Assembly (NCBI RefSeq): GCF_018860965.1
Contig: NZ_JAHKQF010000004.1
Location: 1-64,000 of the forward strand
Reading direction: 5' to 3'
DNA from: Alteromonas sp. C1M14
Lineage (GTDB): Bacteria > Pseudomonadota > Gammaproteobacteria > Enterobacterales > Alteromonadaceae
Length of the DNA: 64,000 nt
Part shown: positions 48,723 to 57,604 of the stretch, piece after piece
Position numbering within the stretch: position 1 is the first letter of the stretch
Layout: each line of letters starts with the position of its first letter
Made by a program: the position numbers and the translations under genes
Notes under the pieces: generated by a model
Told to the model about the DNA's origin: nothing
What the model saw: only the letters and a program-made list of their open reading frames with translations
The model's database searches: none

Positions 48723-49709
48723 ATGACAAGGGTATGTAGTTTTCTCTGTTTATTGGTAACCGTGTTTTTCTGTACCACCGCCTTAGCACAAATCAAGTTA
48801 GGGGCATCATCGCTGGCAACCTATGTAGATAATGGCGGCGAACCGGCAAAACTGAATCACATCGTGGAAGAAGCGTTTACCCGTATGGGTGAAGACGTGG
48901 AATTACAGGTATTACGTCGGGCCTTTTTAGGCAGCGCCCTAAGCGCGGGGCAAATCGACGGCGAATTTGCGTTTCTCGATTTGGATCCCAAAAAGACCGG
49001 GCTCCTTTACTCCCAACCCTATTTGCCATTAAAACTATTTGTGGCCAGTAAACGTCCTGACGTCATCGACATAAATCTGATTCCCCAACTGCGAGATAGT
49101 CGTATTGCCATCGAAAACCGATTTGCCAATACTGACCAAATACGTGGCATTCGTGAAATAAAATGGTCACGAAACCCCACCACCTTCGACGCCTTTAAAC
49201 AATTTGCCGATGAACGTGCTCCCTATTTAATGACATCGGCCTTACTAATTGATGAATTTAATCGACTGCTAGTAAAAGATAACGAAGAGCCGGTTTTTCG
49301 CTCCGCCGCGCCGCTTATCACTGGCGGTTTTTATCTTACCCTTACCGATAACTCCGCCGACAGCGCACAGTTAATGGCACGCTTTAACGCAACCATTGAA
49401 ACCATGCAGACAGACGGCAGCTATAACCGGTTGCTTGGCCTACCTTGGATTATCAAGGATGTAGATAACGACGGTGTGGGTGATTACGTATCGACCAAAC
49501 AGCTTTCTCACCTCACCGACCCTGCGCTGTTAACCCACGCCTATTCTTTGGATAATTCTCAACCCAACACGGGATCATTATTTGTTATTGATGGCACTAA
49601 ATACGATTCGTGGGAAGAAGCAAACGACATTCTGGGGGTTACAGCGCCCACTATGCGAGACAGCTTGCTCGATCCAGAGATCTACAAAAAAATTATTCGC
49701 CAGTGGTAA
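48723..49709 (+). CDS. Periplasmic SBP_bac_3-like protein
   Basis: The 328-residue product has a signal peptide (1-22, cleavage after ALA) and a solute-binding-protein-type sequence: IKLGASSLATYVDNGG at the start of the mature chain, a DGEFAFLDLDPKKTGLLYSQPY block near 80-101, and a C-terminal lobe with QLMARFNATIETMQTDGSYNRL near 217-238. Residues about 240-328 extend past the usual fold. No transporter permease is nearby, so it may be a stand-alone binding or sensory protein. AGGAAA precedes the ATG. No terminator is evident. Confidence 0.78.
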   Translation: MTRVCSFLCLLVTVFFCTTALAQIKLGASSLATYVDNGGEPAKLNHIVEEAFTRMGEDVELQVLRRAFLGSALSAGQIDGEFAFLDLDPKKTGLLYSQPYLPLKLFVASKRPDVIDINLIPQLRDSRIAIENRFANTDQIRGIREIKWSRNPTTFDAFKQFADERAPYLMTSALLIDEFNRLLVKDNEEPVFRSAAPLITGGFYLTLTDNSADSAQLMARFNATIETMQTDGSYNRLLGLPWIIKDVDNDGVGDYVSTKQLSHLTDPALLTHAYSLDNSQPNTGSLFVIDGTKYDSWEEANDILGVTAPTMRDSLLDPEIYKKIIRQW

Positions 49710-49831
49710 GTTAAGGGAAAGAAATAATAAATTGCATAAATATCAGTTAATTATGAATTTACACCCGTGTTTTTGGTATGCCTAATCATATCTTTTTATC
49801 GTGGAGTGAACTTTTTTTCGCTTTAACACGT

Positions 49832-49860
49832 TAGACATATTACTGTCATAATACTATGAT
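49832..49860 (+). promoter_or_regulatory. Promoter of the 49-codon small gene
   Basis: TAGACA (49832-49837), a 17-base spacer and TATGAT (49855-49860) each match consensus in five of six positions. The perfect inverted repeat ACTATGATAGT (49854-49864) overlaps the -10 and could bind a regulator. Confidence 0.6.
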
Positions 49861-49893
49861 AGTACCGGGTAAATAAAAGGAGGGCTCATTTTT

Positions 49894-50043
49894 ATGCATG
49901 CATTGACCAAGTCATTTTCACGCTTTTTTGAGCGGGCTCACCCATATACAGTTGCATACTATATTGGAAGGAAAAATGCTGAGAAGATTTTTGATTGTAA
50001 GATCAAGAAGAAATCCAAGCTGCTCGCAAAAGCGAACCATTAG
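49894..50043 (+). CDS. Small basic protein of 49 residues, unknown function
   Basis: The frame starts ATG 9 bases after GGAGGG, encodes a 49-residue basic protein (start MHALTKSFSRFFERAHPYTV, end KKKSKLLAKANH), and stops at TAG. It has an aromatic-rich centre (AYYIGRKNAEKIF) and a lysine-rich tail, without signal peptide or membrane segment. Promoter, ribosome binding site and terminator all frame it, so I treat it as a real gene. Nothing about its role is known to me; nucleic-acid or membrane contact would fit the charge. Confidence 0.65.
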   Translation: MHALTKSFSRFFERAHPYTVAYYIGRKNAEKIFDCKIKKKSKLLAKANH

Positions 50044-50063
50044 CAAAAGCTTAAACACCCGTT

Positions 50064-50096
50064 AAATAGGCCTTACTTTTAAGGCCTATTTTTATT
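50064..50096 (+). terminator. Rho-independent terminator after the small gene
   Basis: An 11-base stem (50064-50074 with 50081-50091) with a six-base loop is followed by a T-rich run. It also faces the end of the convergent Lrp-type gene. Confidence 0.85.
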
Positions 50097-50133
50097 TCTG
50101 CAGCATACGTCTCAATCACTCCAGTCATTATCA

Positions 50134-50607
50134 CTATAAATGAGCCAAAGGCATTTCGGTAGAATACTTGATCTGCTCCATGGCAAAACTGGATGTCACA
50201 TCGCTTAAGTCGATACCGGCAACTAACCGCTTATAAAAATGATCAAAGCTTGCCATATCGGTCACCAGCACCTTCAACAGATAATCATACTCGCCTGACA
50301 TCCGATAAAATTCCACCACCTCTTCAAAGCCAGCGGCATGTTGGGCAAATTTATCCAACCATTTGTCGTCGTGTCTGGCAGCCTTCACCTGCACAAATAC
50401 GGTCATTGCCAACCCTAATTGTTTAGCACTCAGCAGAGCGACTCGCCGAGTGATATAGCCGTCGCGCTGTAAGCGCTGGATACGTCGCCAACAGGGTGTC
50501 GAAGTCAGGCCCACCGCTTCTGCGATATCATTGACGGGAGTTTCACAGTTACTTTGCAACAATGACAAAATAGCTTTATCGGTTTTATCGAGGTTATGCA
50601 ATTTCAT
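50134..50607 (-). CDS. Lrp/AsnC-family transcriptional regulator
   Basis: From the ATG at 50607 the product has 157 residues; a GTG five codons upstream would sit on the GAGG. The N-terminal winged helix-turn-helix (LDKTDKAILSLLQSN, then VGLTSTPCWRRIQRL near 33-47) and the C-terminal RAM domain (MTVFVQVKAA, EVVEFYRMSGEYDYLLKVLV near 95-114) are complete. The ligand is probably an amino acid. It lies divergent from tatA, with 238 bases between, and could regulate either its own gene or neighbours. Confidence 0.92.
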   Translation of the reverse strand: MKLHNLDKTDKAILSLLQSNCETPVNDIAEAVGLTSTPCWRRIQRLQRDGYITRRVALLSAKQLGLAMTVFVQVKAARHDDKWLDKFAQHAAGFEEVVEFYRMSGEYDYLLKVLVTDMASFDHFYKRLVAGIDLSDVTSSFAMEQIKYSTEMPLAHL

Positions 50608-50845
50608 GGGGGTTTGGAGCACCTCAGTTTATAATCTAGTTACTACGCAAAATCCCACAAAATAGCTTTATTCTGCAGTAATTTAAAGGCGATTAGTTCC
50701 TTAACTCAAACTAATTAGCACTGGCTAAGCTATTAAGCAGGTTTTCTGGCCATGTCTTGTCTCATTGTTTATTCATAAATGTTTCACTCCCTAGTCATAA
50801 AACCCAATCAGCATAGGCAGTCAACTCTCCAAACAGGTTTACATT

Positions 50846-51079
50846 ATGGGTTTTAATATTTGGCAACTGCTGTTAGTTCTTATTGTGGTTATTTTGCTGT
50901 TTGGCCGCGGTCGCATTCCTGCATTAATAGGTGATATTGCCAGCGGCATTAAAAGCTTTAAACGAGGGTTAGACGACGAGCCTAGTTCGGTAGACATGAA
51001 CAATAACGCAAAGGCTATCAACCCGTCCTCACCCCCTACCGTGCAATCCCGTCAGGCACAGGAAGATACCCATGCTTGA
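50846..51079 (+). CDS. tatA: Twin-arginine translocase subunit TatA
   Basis: TatA oligomers make the transport pore for folded proteins with twin-arginine signal peptides. The 77-residue product has one N-terminal membrane helix (residues 4-20) and an amphipathic helix [20 protein letters not shown] (near 19-38). The FGRG[K/R]IP pattern is that of alphaproteobacterial TatA; Escherichia TatA reads differently. It overlaps tatB by 8 bases. Confidence 0.93.
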   Translation: MGFNIWQLLLVLIVVILLFGRGRIPALIGDIASGIKSFKRGLDDEPSSVDMNNNAKAINPSSPPTVQSRQAQEDTHA

Positions 51080-51452
51080 TTTAAGCTGGCCTGAACTTTT
51101 CTTCGTTGCGGTGCTGGCCTTGATTATTATCGGGCCAAAAGATTTGCCCGAGCTATTTCAATTATTTGCCAAACTTGCCAGCAAGCTTCGCCGCATGTAC
51201 GCCGATTTACAAGGCAGCATGACCCAATTGCAAAAAGAGGTGAACATTGTGTCGGGTAAAGCCCAGCCTGGGGACGAGAGTTGGCGTGAATTTTTACCGC
51301 CGGAAGTGCGTGGATTACCCAAGGACTTTGTACCCGGCTCGTTAAGCGCCGAAGATCACAAAGCCCGACAACAACACATTGAAGTAGCCCGTCAAACGGT
51401 CACCCCCACGCCCCCATCGTCAGATGATGATGCGACTAAGGAGAAACAGTAA
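51072..51452 (+). CDS. tatB: Twin-arginine translocase subunit TatB
   Basis: TatB works with TatC to bind signal peptides. The 126-residue product begins [20 protein letters not shown] with one membrane helix, then [20 protein letters not shown] (near 21-40) and a charged, proline-ending tail. The LPELF...KLRRM form resembles alphaproteobacterial TatB. Overlap of 8 bases with tatA and of one base with tatC (TAATG) shows one operon. Confidence 0.92.
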   Translation: MLDLSWPELFFVAVLALIIIGPKDLPELFQLFAKLASKLRRMYADLQGSMTQLQKEVNIVSGKAQPGDESWREFLPPEVRGLPKDFVPGSLSAEDHKARQQHIEVARQTVTPTPPSSDDDATKEKQ

Positions 51453-52249
51453 TGGCACAAGACACGGTAAACGACTCAAAAGCGCCCCTACTTACTCACC
51501 TTTGCGAATTGCGTAGTAGATTGCTGTACTGCTTAGCCTTTTTCCTTTGTGTGTTTGGTGTGTCTTATTATTTTTCGGTAGAAATTTATCAATTTTTACA
51601 GCAGCCTTTGGCTGCACAATTCGACGGTACCCACCCTCGTAGAATGATCTATACCGGCTTGCAAGAAGCCTTTTTTACCTACATGAAGGTGGCATTTTTT
51701 AGTGCGCTGTTTTTTTCTATTCCTTTAATGCTAATACAGGTGTGGCGATTTTTGTCTCCTGGCATGTATCAACACGAAAAAAAGGGCATGTTGCCTCTAT
51801 TTTTAATGACCCCAGTTCTGTTTGTTGCTGGGGCAGCATTGGCATTTTATGTGGTTATGCCGGTGGCGTGGGAATTTTTCATGAGTTTTGAAACCACTGG
51901 GGCAGACAACACCATTCGGGTAGAGTTAGAAGCCAAAGTCAGTGAATATTTGTCACTGGTGATCAAACTTATATTGGCTTTTGGCATTTGCTTTGAACTG
52001 CCGGTGTTTCTATTAGTTTTAGCTAAAGCACGGTTGATCACGGCCCAGACCCTGCGACATTATCGACGCCATGCCATTGTGATTATTTTTCTGTTGGCGG
52101 CGTTTATCACCCCGCCGGATCTTATCTCTCAAATAGCCCTTGGCACGCCTATTATCTTGCTTTATGAGTTGTCGGTGTGGCTGGTTGCGATGGGCGAAAC
52201 CAAAGCAAACAACAGCCAATTGGCCCCATCGGATTCTGTGGGCTCGTAA
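51452..52249 (+). CDS. tatC: Twin-arginine translocase subunit TatC
   Basis: TatC is the polytopic receptor for twin-arginine signals. The 265-residue product has six membrane segments, LLTHLCELRSRLLYCL at 11-26 (the conserved cytoplasmic start with Glu), TGLQEAFFTYMKVAFF near 68-83, KVSEYLSLVIKLILAFGICF near 161-180 and FITPPDLISQIALGTPIILL near 210-229. These blocks match the alphaproteobacterial form better than the enterobacterial one. AAGGAG precedes the ATG. A Tat-exported protein is encoded 150 bases downstream. Confidence 0.95.
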   Translation: MAQDTVNDSKAPLLTHLCELRSRLLYCLAFFLCVFGVSYYFSVEIYQFLQQPLAAQFDGTHPRRMIYTGLQEAFFTYMKVAFFSALFFSIPLMLIQVWRFLSPGMYQHEKKGMLPLFLMTPVLFVAGAALAFYVVMPVAWEFFMSFETTGADNTIRVELEAKVSEYLSLVIKLILAFGICFELPVFLLVLAKARLITAQTLRHYRRHAIVIIFLLAAFITPPDLISQIALGTPIILLYELSVWLVAMGETKANNSQLAPSDSVGS

Positions 52250-52399
52250 TAAAGTCGTATTAAAAATGTCAAAAAATTAACGCAAGAGCGTCATTTTTCC
52301 ACCGTACATTGGTTGCCAGCGAGACCTCGAGGAGTTGTACCCGTTGATGACGGGGTTCCTGGCATTTAATCACCACACATTATGTACAGGTAAATAAAA

Positions 52400-53824
52400 A
52401 TGACACAAGACACACAAAAAACCCTATTAAACCAACCCGAAGTCAATCGTCGCGACTTTGTAAAAGGTGGCTCGGTTGTCGCTGCAAGTACGGCCCTCGC
52501 GTCGTTATCGTCAAAGGCCGCTACCCTGCCCTTTTCCACTAGCTATGGCCCCCTTACCGTAAAAGCGGACAAAACCACAGGCTTACCCTTACTAGCCCTA
52601 CCTGAAGGCTTTGAGTACAGCTCTTACGGTTGGACGGGGCAAATTCAGTCTGACCGTACCATCACACCTACCGATCACGATGGCATGGCCGTGGCCGCGG
52701 TAAAACAGAATATCGTTTGTCTTGTTCGTAACCATGAATTAAACGAAGGAGAAGGATCTAAATGCGATCCTGTTAGCGGTCGAGGTATTTACAACCCAGC
52801 ACAATATGGCGGTACCACTAATGTATTGTTTGATGTGGTTAACGGCCGCTTCTTGTCTTCGTACAACAGCTTAGGTGGCACCATTAGAAACTGTGCCGGC
52901 GGTGCCACCCCATGGGGCACTTGGCTGTCTTGCGAAGAAACTTACCAGTCAACCGGCGGCTACGATCACGGCTATGTGTTTGAAGTACCCGGATTTGGTA
53001 TTTCTGATGGTTTACCCATTCGTGAAATGGGCCGTTTTTCACACGAAGCGGTGGCCGTGGATCCTGCCACAGGGTTTGTTTACGAAACCGAAGATGCTGG
53101 CCAATCTTGTTTTTACAAATTCGAGCCTACCGGTGAGTGGGGCGATTTAAAATCCGGCGGTCGTTTATATGCCATGGTGCTCGATGGCACTAGCCGAATG
53201 GATTTACGTGGTGGATTAGTTGAAGGCACAACATGGGATGTGACCTGGCAGGAAGTGCCCGAGCCTGATGCATTTAATGACCGTTGTTTTGACCAAGCGT
53301 CCGACGCGGCCATTATCGAGCGCGGCGAAGGCTGTTGGTACGATGACGGAAAAATCTACTTTGTGTCCACCTCAGGCGGCGCCGCTAACCTTGGCCAAAT
53401 TTTCTGTTTCGACCCCCGCAAGCAGCAGCTTACTGTTGTGTTTGAATCAACAAGCAGCTCAGACGTAGACGGTCCCGACAACATTGCCGTGTCTCCTCGT
53501 GGCAGTATTTTAATGTGCGAAGACGGAAGCTCTAATCCAAAACGTTTAGTTGGCCTCACCCAATCTGGTGACACCTTCACATTCTGCGAAAACCGCATTG
53601 AGCTTGACCAAGGTGACTTACAAACCATCGACAGCATTTACCCTGGTGTCGCTGAAAACTTTTATGACTCGGTAGGCTCCTCAACTGATGGCTCAGACCG
53701 TGCCAGCTTTACCAGTCGCGAATGGTGTGGCGCCTGCTTTTATGGTCGCTGGTTGTTTGTAAACGTACAGTCTCCAGGTGTTACGTTTGCTATTACAGGT
53801 CCGTGGGAAGACGGCGCGCTATAA
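52400..53824 (+). CDS. Tat-exported PhoX-like protein (DUF839 / alkaline phosphatase D-type)
   Basis: The 474-residue product carries a twin-arginine signal NRRDFVKGGSVVAASTALAS (residues 17-36). The mature part is a PhoX-family beta-propeller: LVRNHELNEGEG near 113-124, NCAGGATPWGTWLSCEET near 164-181 with the Cys and Glu ligands, FSHEAVAVDPATGFVYETED near 213-232 and CEDGSSNPKRL near 373. PhoX uses iron and calcium to hydrolyse phosphomonoesters. The protein is shorter than typical PhoX (about 600 residues), so another substrate is possible. Placement next to tatABC fits its need for Tat export. No clear Pho box was found upstream. Confidence 0.82.
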   Translation: MTQDTQKTLLNQPEVNRRDFVKGGSVVAASTALASLSSKAATLPFSTSYGPLTVKADKTTGLPLLALPEGFEYSSYGWTGQIQSDRTITPTDHDGMAVAAVKQNIVCLVRNHELNEGEGSKCDPVSGRGIYNPAQYGGTTNVLFDVVNGRFLSSYNSLGGTIRNCAGGATPWGTWLSCEETYQSTGGYDHGYVFEVPGFGISDGLPIREMGRFSHEAVAVDPATGFVYETEDAGQSCFYKFEPTGEWGDLKSGGRLYAMVLDGTSRMDLRGGLVEGTTWDVTWQEVPEPDAFNDRCFDQASDAAIIERGEGCWYDDGKIYFVSTSGGAANLGQIFCFDPRKQQLTVVFESTSSSDVDGPDNIAVSPRGSILMCEDGSSNPKRLVGLTQSGDTFTFCENRIELDQGDLQTIDSIYPGVAENFYDSVGSSTDGSDRASFTSREWCGACFYGRWLFVNVQSPGVTFAITGPWEDGAL

Positions 53825-53832
53825 CGCAAAAT

Positions 53833-53859
53833 GGGGCTTTCGCCAGCCCCCTTTTTTTT
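53833..53859 (+). terminator. Rho-independent terminator after the PhoX-like gene
   Basis: Stem GGGGCT/AGCCCC (53833-53838 with 53845-53850) and eight T residues lie 9 bases past the stop. Confidence 0.88.
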
Positions 53860-53875
53860 ATTTATTAAGGGAACA

Positions 53876-54430
53876 ATGAAAATGAAACACCTATTCTTTT
53901 TAGCTGCGATGTTCGTAACGGTAAGCGCGAACGCAGATATTTATACTTTGGATTTAACTAACGACAACAGTGGCTCGGTATCATCTAGCGATGGCTGGTT
54001 AACCGACAATACCGCAGCAGTGGACTTTTACACTTTCGAATTGACTGCCGATACAGACATTGCCTTTTCCGTGTCTGCGGTAGCTTCCATCGGCCTGAGT
54101 TTGTATCAAGGCACCTTATCGAGTGATCCGTCGTTTCTGTTCAGTCATAACAACGACTTTATCGACTTTATGGGGAACAGCTACGCCTATTTAGTTGGCA
54201 CCGACGGTTATGTTCCTAACGCCGGTGACAATACACTGGCTGCCGGTTTACTTGGCGCAGGCGAATATACTTTAGCCCTAGGTGGCAATGAAGGCTTTGA
54301 TTTTGGCGCTATTGAATATGTGCTTACCAGCACAGTAACCGGCACTGAAGTACCCGAGCCATCCACCTTCGCTTTGGTCATGATGATGCTTGGCGCCATG
54401 GCATGGCGATATTCGGCCGCTAAAAGATAA
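53876..54430 (+). CDS. PEP-CTERM sorted exoprotein
   Basis: From the ATG at 53876, after AAGGGA, the product has 184 residues; a longer frame would run through the preceding terminator. A signal peptide (1-19, cleavage after ANA) leads into a beta-rich domain of the PPC/DVUA0089 type (VDFYTFELTADTDIAFSVSA near 40-59). The C-terminus has VPEPSTFALVMMMLGAMAWR and basic end, the PEP-CTERM sorting signal recognised by exosortase. No exosortase is in the window. The protein is probably released or anchored in extracellular polymer, which connects loosely to the polysaccharide locus. Confidence 0.82.
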   Translation: MKMKHLFFLAAMFVTVSANADIYTLDLTNDNSGSVSSSDGWLTDNTAAVDFYTFELTADTDIAFSVSAVASIGLSLYQGTLSSDPSFLFSHNNDFIDFMGNSYAYLVGTDGYVPNAGDNTLAAGLLGAGEYTLALGGNEGFDFGAIEYVLTSTVTGTEVPEPSTFALVMMMLGAMAWRYSAAKR

Positions 54431-54435
54431 TGGCC

Positions 54436-54460
54436 ACGGCAGGGCTACCCTGCCGTTTTT
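54436..54460 (+). terminator. Rho-independent terminator after the PEP-CTERM gene
   Basis: A 9-base GC-rich stem (54436-54444 with 54448-54456), three-base loop and T-run. It lies five bases past the stop. Confidence 0.88.
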
Positions 54461-54472
54461 CTACCGGGTTAT

Positions 54473-55180
54473 TTAAAACCACCAAGGGTGGCTGAAATCT
54501 ACAAATTCCGGGTCAATTTCAGCATTATAGGGGGGCGCAAAACTCCGCCAGAACAACCCGGCAAAGCTTTCTTCTTTTATCACTAACTTGCCTTGTGCGG
54601 CGTAGTCTTTGAACAGTGCATTATAAGCAGCAATGGGAAATTGTGGTGTATTAGAACGAAACACCACAGCGCCACCGTACTGCGCATATAAGGCTTTGTT
54701 AATTAACCATAGTTTAATCTGTTCTTGGGCAACGGTTTGGGGATCCCGTTTTTCCGTCGGTGGCGTAGCCGATACTAGGTTATCTACCTCGGCTTTGTCT
54801 TTTTCACTTTCTTGCTCAGGCTCTTGGGGTAATGTTGCCGCAGACTTTAGGCTTTCACCAAAAACGTCAATAAAACGTGTCACTAATGCAGGATCAGGCT
54901 CGATATTATGCTGTTTTGCATAGTCATCCAGCACCCCTTCAATAATGATATCGGAAAGCTTTGCATGTTTAAAATGTGCCACCGCCATTTCTTTTGACAC
55001 ACCCAGGGTTCGTGCCACCATATTTAGTTGCTCGGCGGAGGGCATCACCGCATTTTCGTAAATGGGCTTACCAAGCAGGGTGGCAACCACAGTGCCTTCG
55101 GCTCGCACACCTACGGATAGCAAGCTTAAACAAGCAACCCACCATACATTACGAAGAAATCGATGAACGACGAACAACAT
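54473..55180 (-). CDS. Exported SurA-N-like protein of unknown function
   Basis: The 235-residue product has a signal peptide (1-27, ending GVRA). The mature chain opens with VVATLLGKPIYENAVMPSAE near 31-50, which resembles the start of SurA/PpiD N-terminal chaperone domains, followed by helices (IIIEGVLDDYAKQHNI near 77-92) and a Glu/Lys-rich linker near 118-148. No parvulin domain is seen. AAGGAGC precedes the ATG. A periplasmic chaperone-like or binding role is inference. It converges on the PEP-CTERM gene. Confidence 0.65.
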   Translation of the reverse strand: MLFVVHRFLRNVWWVACLSLLSVGVRAEGTVVATLLGKPIYENAVMPSAEQLNMVARTLGVSKEMAVAHFKHAKLSDIIIEGVLDDYAKQHNIEPDPALVTRFIDVFGESLKSAATLPQEPEQESEKDKAEVDNLVSATPPTEKRDPQTVAQEQIKLWLINKALYAQYGGAVVFRSNTPQFPIAAYNALFKDYAAQGKLVIKEESFAGLFWRSFAPPYNAEIDPEFVDFSHPWWF

Positions 55181-55416
55181 GAACGCTCCTTAATATTTTC
55201 TGCAGGCTATACAAAGCCATCAGTCTATTAGCGTGTGTACACAGATTAGCGATGAATATCAAATTATCTTCTCGTAATATATTGTAACCATGTACTACGA
55301 AGATGCACGATTTCTAGGTCAAATGATGGAATAACAAGACAAGAGATAACAGGAAGTGAAAATAGAAATGAAGAACGATAATAGCCCTTTACGCACAAAC
55401 GTAAAGTGGATAGAGA

Positions 55417-55444
55417 TAAAAAACGGTGGCTAATGCCACCGTTT
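55417..55444. terminator. Rho-independent terminator after the cold-shock gene
   Basis: A 10-base stem (55421-55430 with 55435-55444), TAAT loop, with A-run on the left and T-run on the right, works on both strands. It lies just past the csp stop. Confidence 0.9.
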
Positions 55445-55452
55445 TTCTGAAA

Positions 55453-55662
55453 TCAGATAGCCTGTACGTTGGCAGCCTGCAGGCCTTTTTGACCTTGCTC
55501 GACTTCGAACTCAACTCGCTGACCTTCATTCAGGGTTTTGTACCCTTCAGAAACGATAGCACGAAAATGTACGAATACATCCTTATCGCCGCTATCCTGA
55601 GTCAGGAATCCATAACCTTTATCTGCGTTAAACCATTTAACGGTGCCTGTAACTTTAGACAT
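55453..55662 (-). CDS. Cold-shock-family RNA chaperone
   Basis: The 69-residue product is a single cold-shock domain: [19 protein letters not shown] with RNP1 KGYGFL at 15-20 and RNP2 VFVHF at 29-33. It binds single-stranded nucleic acid. It is closest in look to CspC/CspE-type proteins, but paralogue assignment is not possible from sequence alone. The 293-base upstream gap gives room for a long 5' leader, which many cold-induced csp messages have; I did not recognise a defined thermosensor. Confidence 0.93.
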   Translation of the reverse strand: MSKVTGTVKWFNADKGYGFLTQDSGDKDVFVHFRAIVSEGYKTLNEGQRVEFEVEQGQKGLQAANVQAI

Positions 55663-55955
55663 GTAGACCTCAAAAACTTTCTATGAAACTGCGCACAAGG
55701 CGCTTTACTCGTGATCTATTTAGGACGGGATATTTTGGGTCTTACATTGAATGGAGAAACAACTTACTACAATTACAAACGTAACCAGAGTGTTTAACAT
55801 CATGGCAGAAACAAATTTATCTCGTCTTAAAAGACCGTTGGCAATACAGCCAAATTCACTATAACAGCTAGGAAAAAAAATGATACAAAAATTCACCTAT
55901 ATAAGAAAAATATCATATCTATGTAACTGTATTGTCAGCAATACGTTACCGCTAC

Positions 55956-57590
55956 CTATTTAGGATGGCTATGTCGCCACCCTCTTAACCAACAGCATAA
56001 ACCGATAACACCACTGGTCACAGGTAACGTCCAATGTAGTGTATAGATGGGTAAAATTGCCCCAACAACAACGAACGTCGACCCAACCACAACCCAATGA
56101 TTGGCTTTGGCGGTTTCCAGTTGCAAACGGGCCAACTCCTGTTGTCCTCGGGTCATCTGAATAGGTAAACCTTTCATCTGCTTAAGGCTGTCATATAACA
56201 AATCGGGGATATCAGGGAGTTTCTCTGACCAATACGGTAAATTGTCTTTTACCTTCGACAACATGGCCGCCACCCCAATTTGTTCTTTCATCCAGTTTTC
56301 TAAAAAGGGCTTTGCGGTTTGCCATAAATCTAACTGAGGATATAGTTGTCTGCCTAAGCCTTCGATGTACAACAAGGTTTTTTGCAATAACACCAGCTGA
56401 GGCTGTACCACCATGTTAAAACGGCGCGCGGTATTAAACAGTTGCAACAACACGTTACCGAAAGAAATTTCCGCCAGTGGTTTTTGAAAAATTGGCTCAC
56501 ATACCGTACGAATTGCCATTTCAAATTCATCAATATTGGTATCGCTAGGCACCCACCCCGAATCGGCATGAAGTTGCGCCACCTTACGGTAGTCGCGATT
56601 AAAAAAGGCAATGAAGTTTTCTGCAAGATAACGTTTGTCGTCTTGATTAAGGGTACCCACAATGCCAAAGTCAATGGCGATATAACGGGGGTTTTCTGGG
56701 TGCTCTGTGGACACAAAAATATTGCCAGGGTGCATGTCTGCATGGAAGAAGCTATCTCTAAATACCTGGGTAAAGAACACTTCTACCCCCCGCTCGGCTA
56801 ACAGCTTCATATTCGTCTTTTGGGCAAAAAGCGCATCTAAGTTGGCAATGGGAATGCCATAAATACGTTCCATGACCAGCACGTCTCGACGACAATAGTC
56901 GCTGTATATTTCGGGTATATACAAGCTGTCCGAGTTATCGAAATTCCGGCGCAACTGCATGCCATTGGCCGACTCTCTTAATAAGTCCAACTCATCCACT
57001 AAGGTTTTTTGATATTCGGTGACAACTTCTTCAGGGCGCAGCCGTTTACCGTCAGGCAGCCATTTTTGTAAGACCCCCGCTAAAGTGAAAAGCAACTCCA
57101 TGTCCGCATCGATGGTCTTGCGAATACCAGGCCGTAACACCTTCACCACCACATCTTTGCCATTACTTTTTAGCCGAGCTGCGTGCACCTGAGCAATAGA
57201 GGCTGACGCTAGGGGCGTTTTTTCAAACTCACTGAAAATAACATCTAGTGCCGGAACATTGAGGCTTTTAAGGACGATTTCTTCCGCCTCTGCACTGGAA
57301 AACGGCGTCACCTTATCTTGTAGCCGCGCTAGCTCGTTAGCAATGTCTGGCGATAGGAGGTCCCGTCGGGTAGACAGCATTTGTCCAAACTTAATAAATA
57401 CCGGGCCTAAGGCCTGTAACGCGAAGGTAATTCGCTCGCCTGCTGGCTTATCCTTATGCTGGTTTGGGATCCAAAAGATAAGCTTACGCATGGCGCGGGC
57501 ATACCAAGGTAACCAACGAGACGGGATGAGTTCATCTAAACCGTGCTGCAACATGATTTTATTGATGAAATACAATCGGCCAATGCGCAT
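55956..57590 (-). CDS. ubiB: UbiB atypical kinase/ATPase for ubiquinone synthesis
   Basis: UbiB supports the ubiquinone-biosynthesis complex at the membrane. The 544-residue product has the KxGQ motif ([15 protein letters not shown] near 69-83), the alanine-rich loop [11 protein letters not shown] near 128-138 in place of a glycine-rich loop, [11 protein letters not shown] near 287-297 and AIDFGIVG near 306-313, and two C-terminal membrane helices (about 498-535). It follows ubiJ by 14 bases. The tatABC genes that usually follow in Escherichia are not joined here. Confidence 0.96.
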   Translation of the reverse strand: MRIGRLYFINKIMLQHGLDELIPSRWLPWYARAMRKLIFWIPNQHKDKPAGERITFALQALGPVFIKFGQMLSTRRDLLSPDIANELARLQDKVTPFSSAEAEEIVLKSLNVPALDVIFSEFEKTPLASASIAQVHAARLKSNGKDVVVKVLRPGIRKTIDADMELLFTLAGVLQKWLPDGKRLRPEEVVTEYQKTLVDELDLLRESANGMQLRRNFDNSDSLYIPEIYSDYCRRDVLVMERIYGIPIANLDALFAQKTNMKLLAERGVEVFFTQVFRDSFFHADMHPGNIFVSTEHPENPRYIAIDFGIVGTLNQDDKRYLAENFIAFFNRDYRKVAQLHADSGWVPSDTNIDEFEMAIRTVCEPIFQKPLAEISFGNVLLQLFNTARRFNMVVQPQLVLLQKTLLYIEGLGRQLYPQLDLWQTAKPFLENWMKEQIGVAAMLSKVKDNLPYWSEKLPDIPDLLYDSLKQMKGLPIQMTRGQQELARLQLETAKANHWVVVGSTFVVVGAILPIYTLHWTLPVTSGVIGLCCWLRGWRHSHPK

Positions 57591-57604
57591 AGGGTGATTC
57601 CAGG

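Noticed and set aside
52262-52300. Pho-box-like sequence before the PhoX-like gene
   Set aside because: One TGTCA half-site and a GTCAT are present, but spacing and orientation do not match two direct heptamer repeats.
53831-53875. Upstream start for the PEP-CTERM gene
   Set aside because: It would begin inside the rho-independent terminator of the PhoX-like gene; the ATG at 53876 has a ribosome binding site followed by a signal peptide.
56354-56743. 129-codon minus-strand frame
   Set aside because: Lies inside ubiB in another frame on the same strand; ubiB is complete and conserved.
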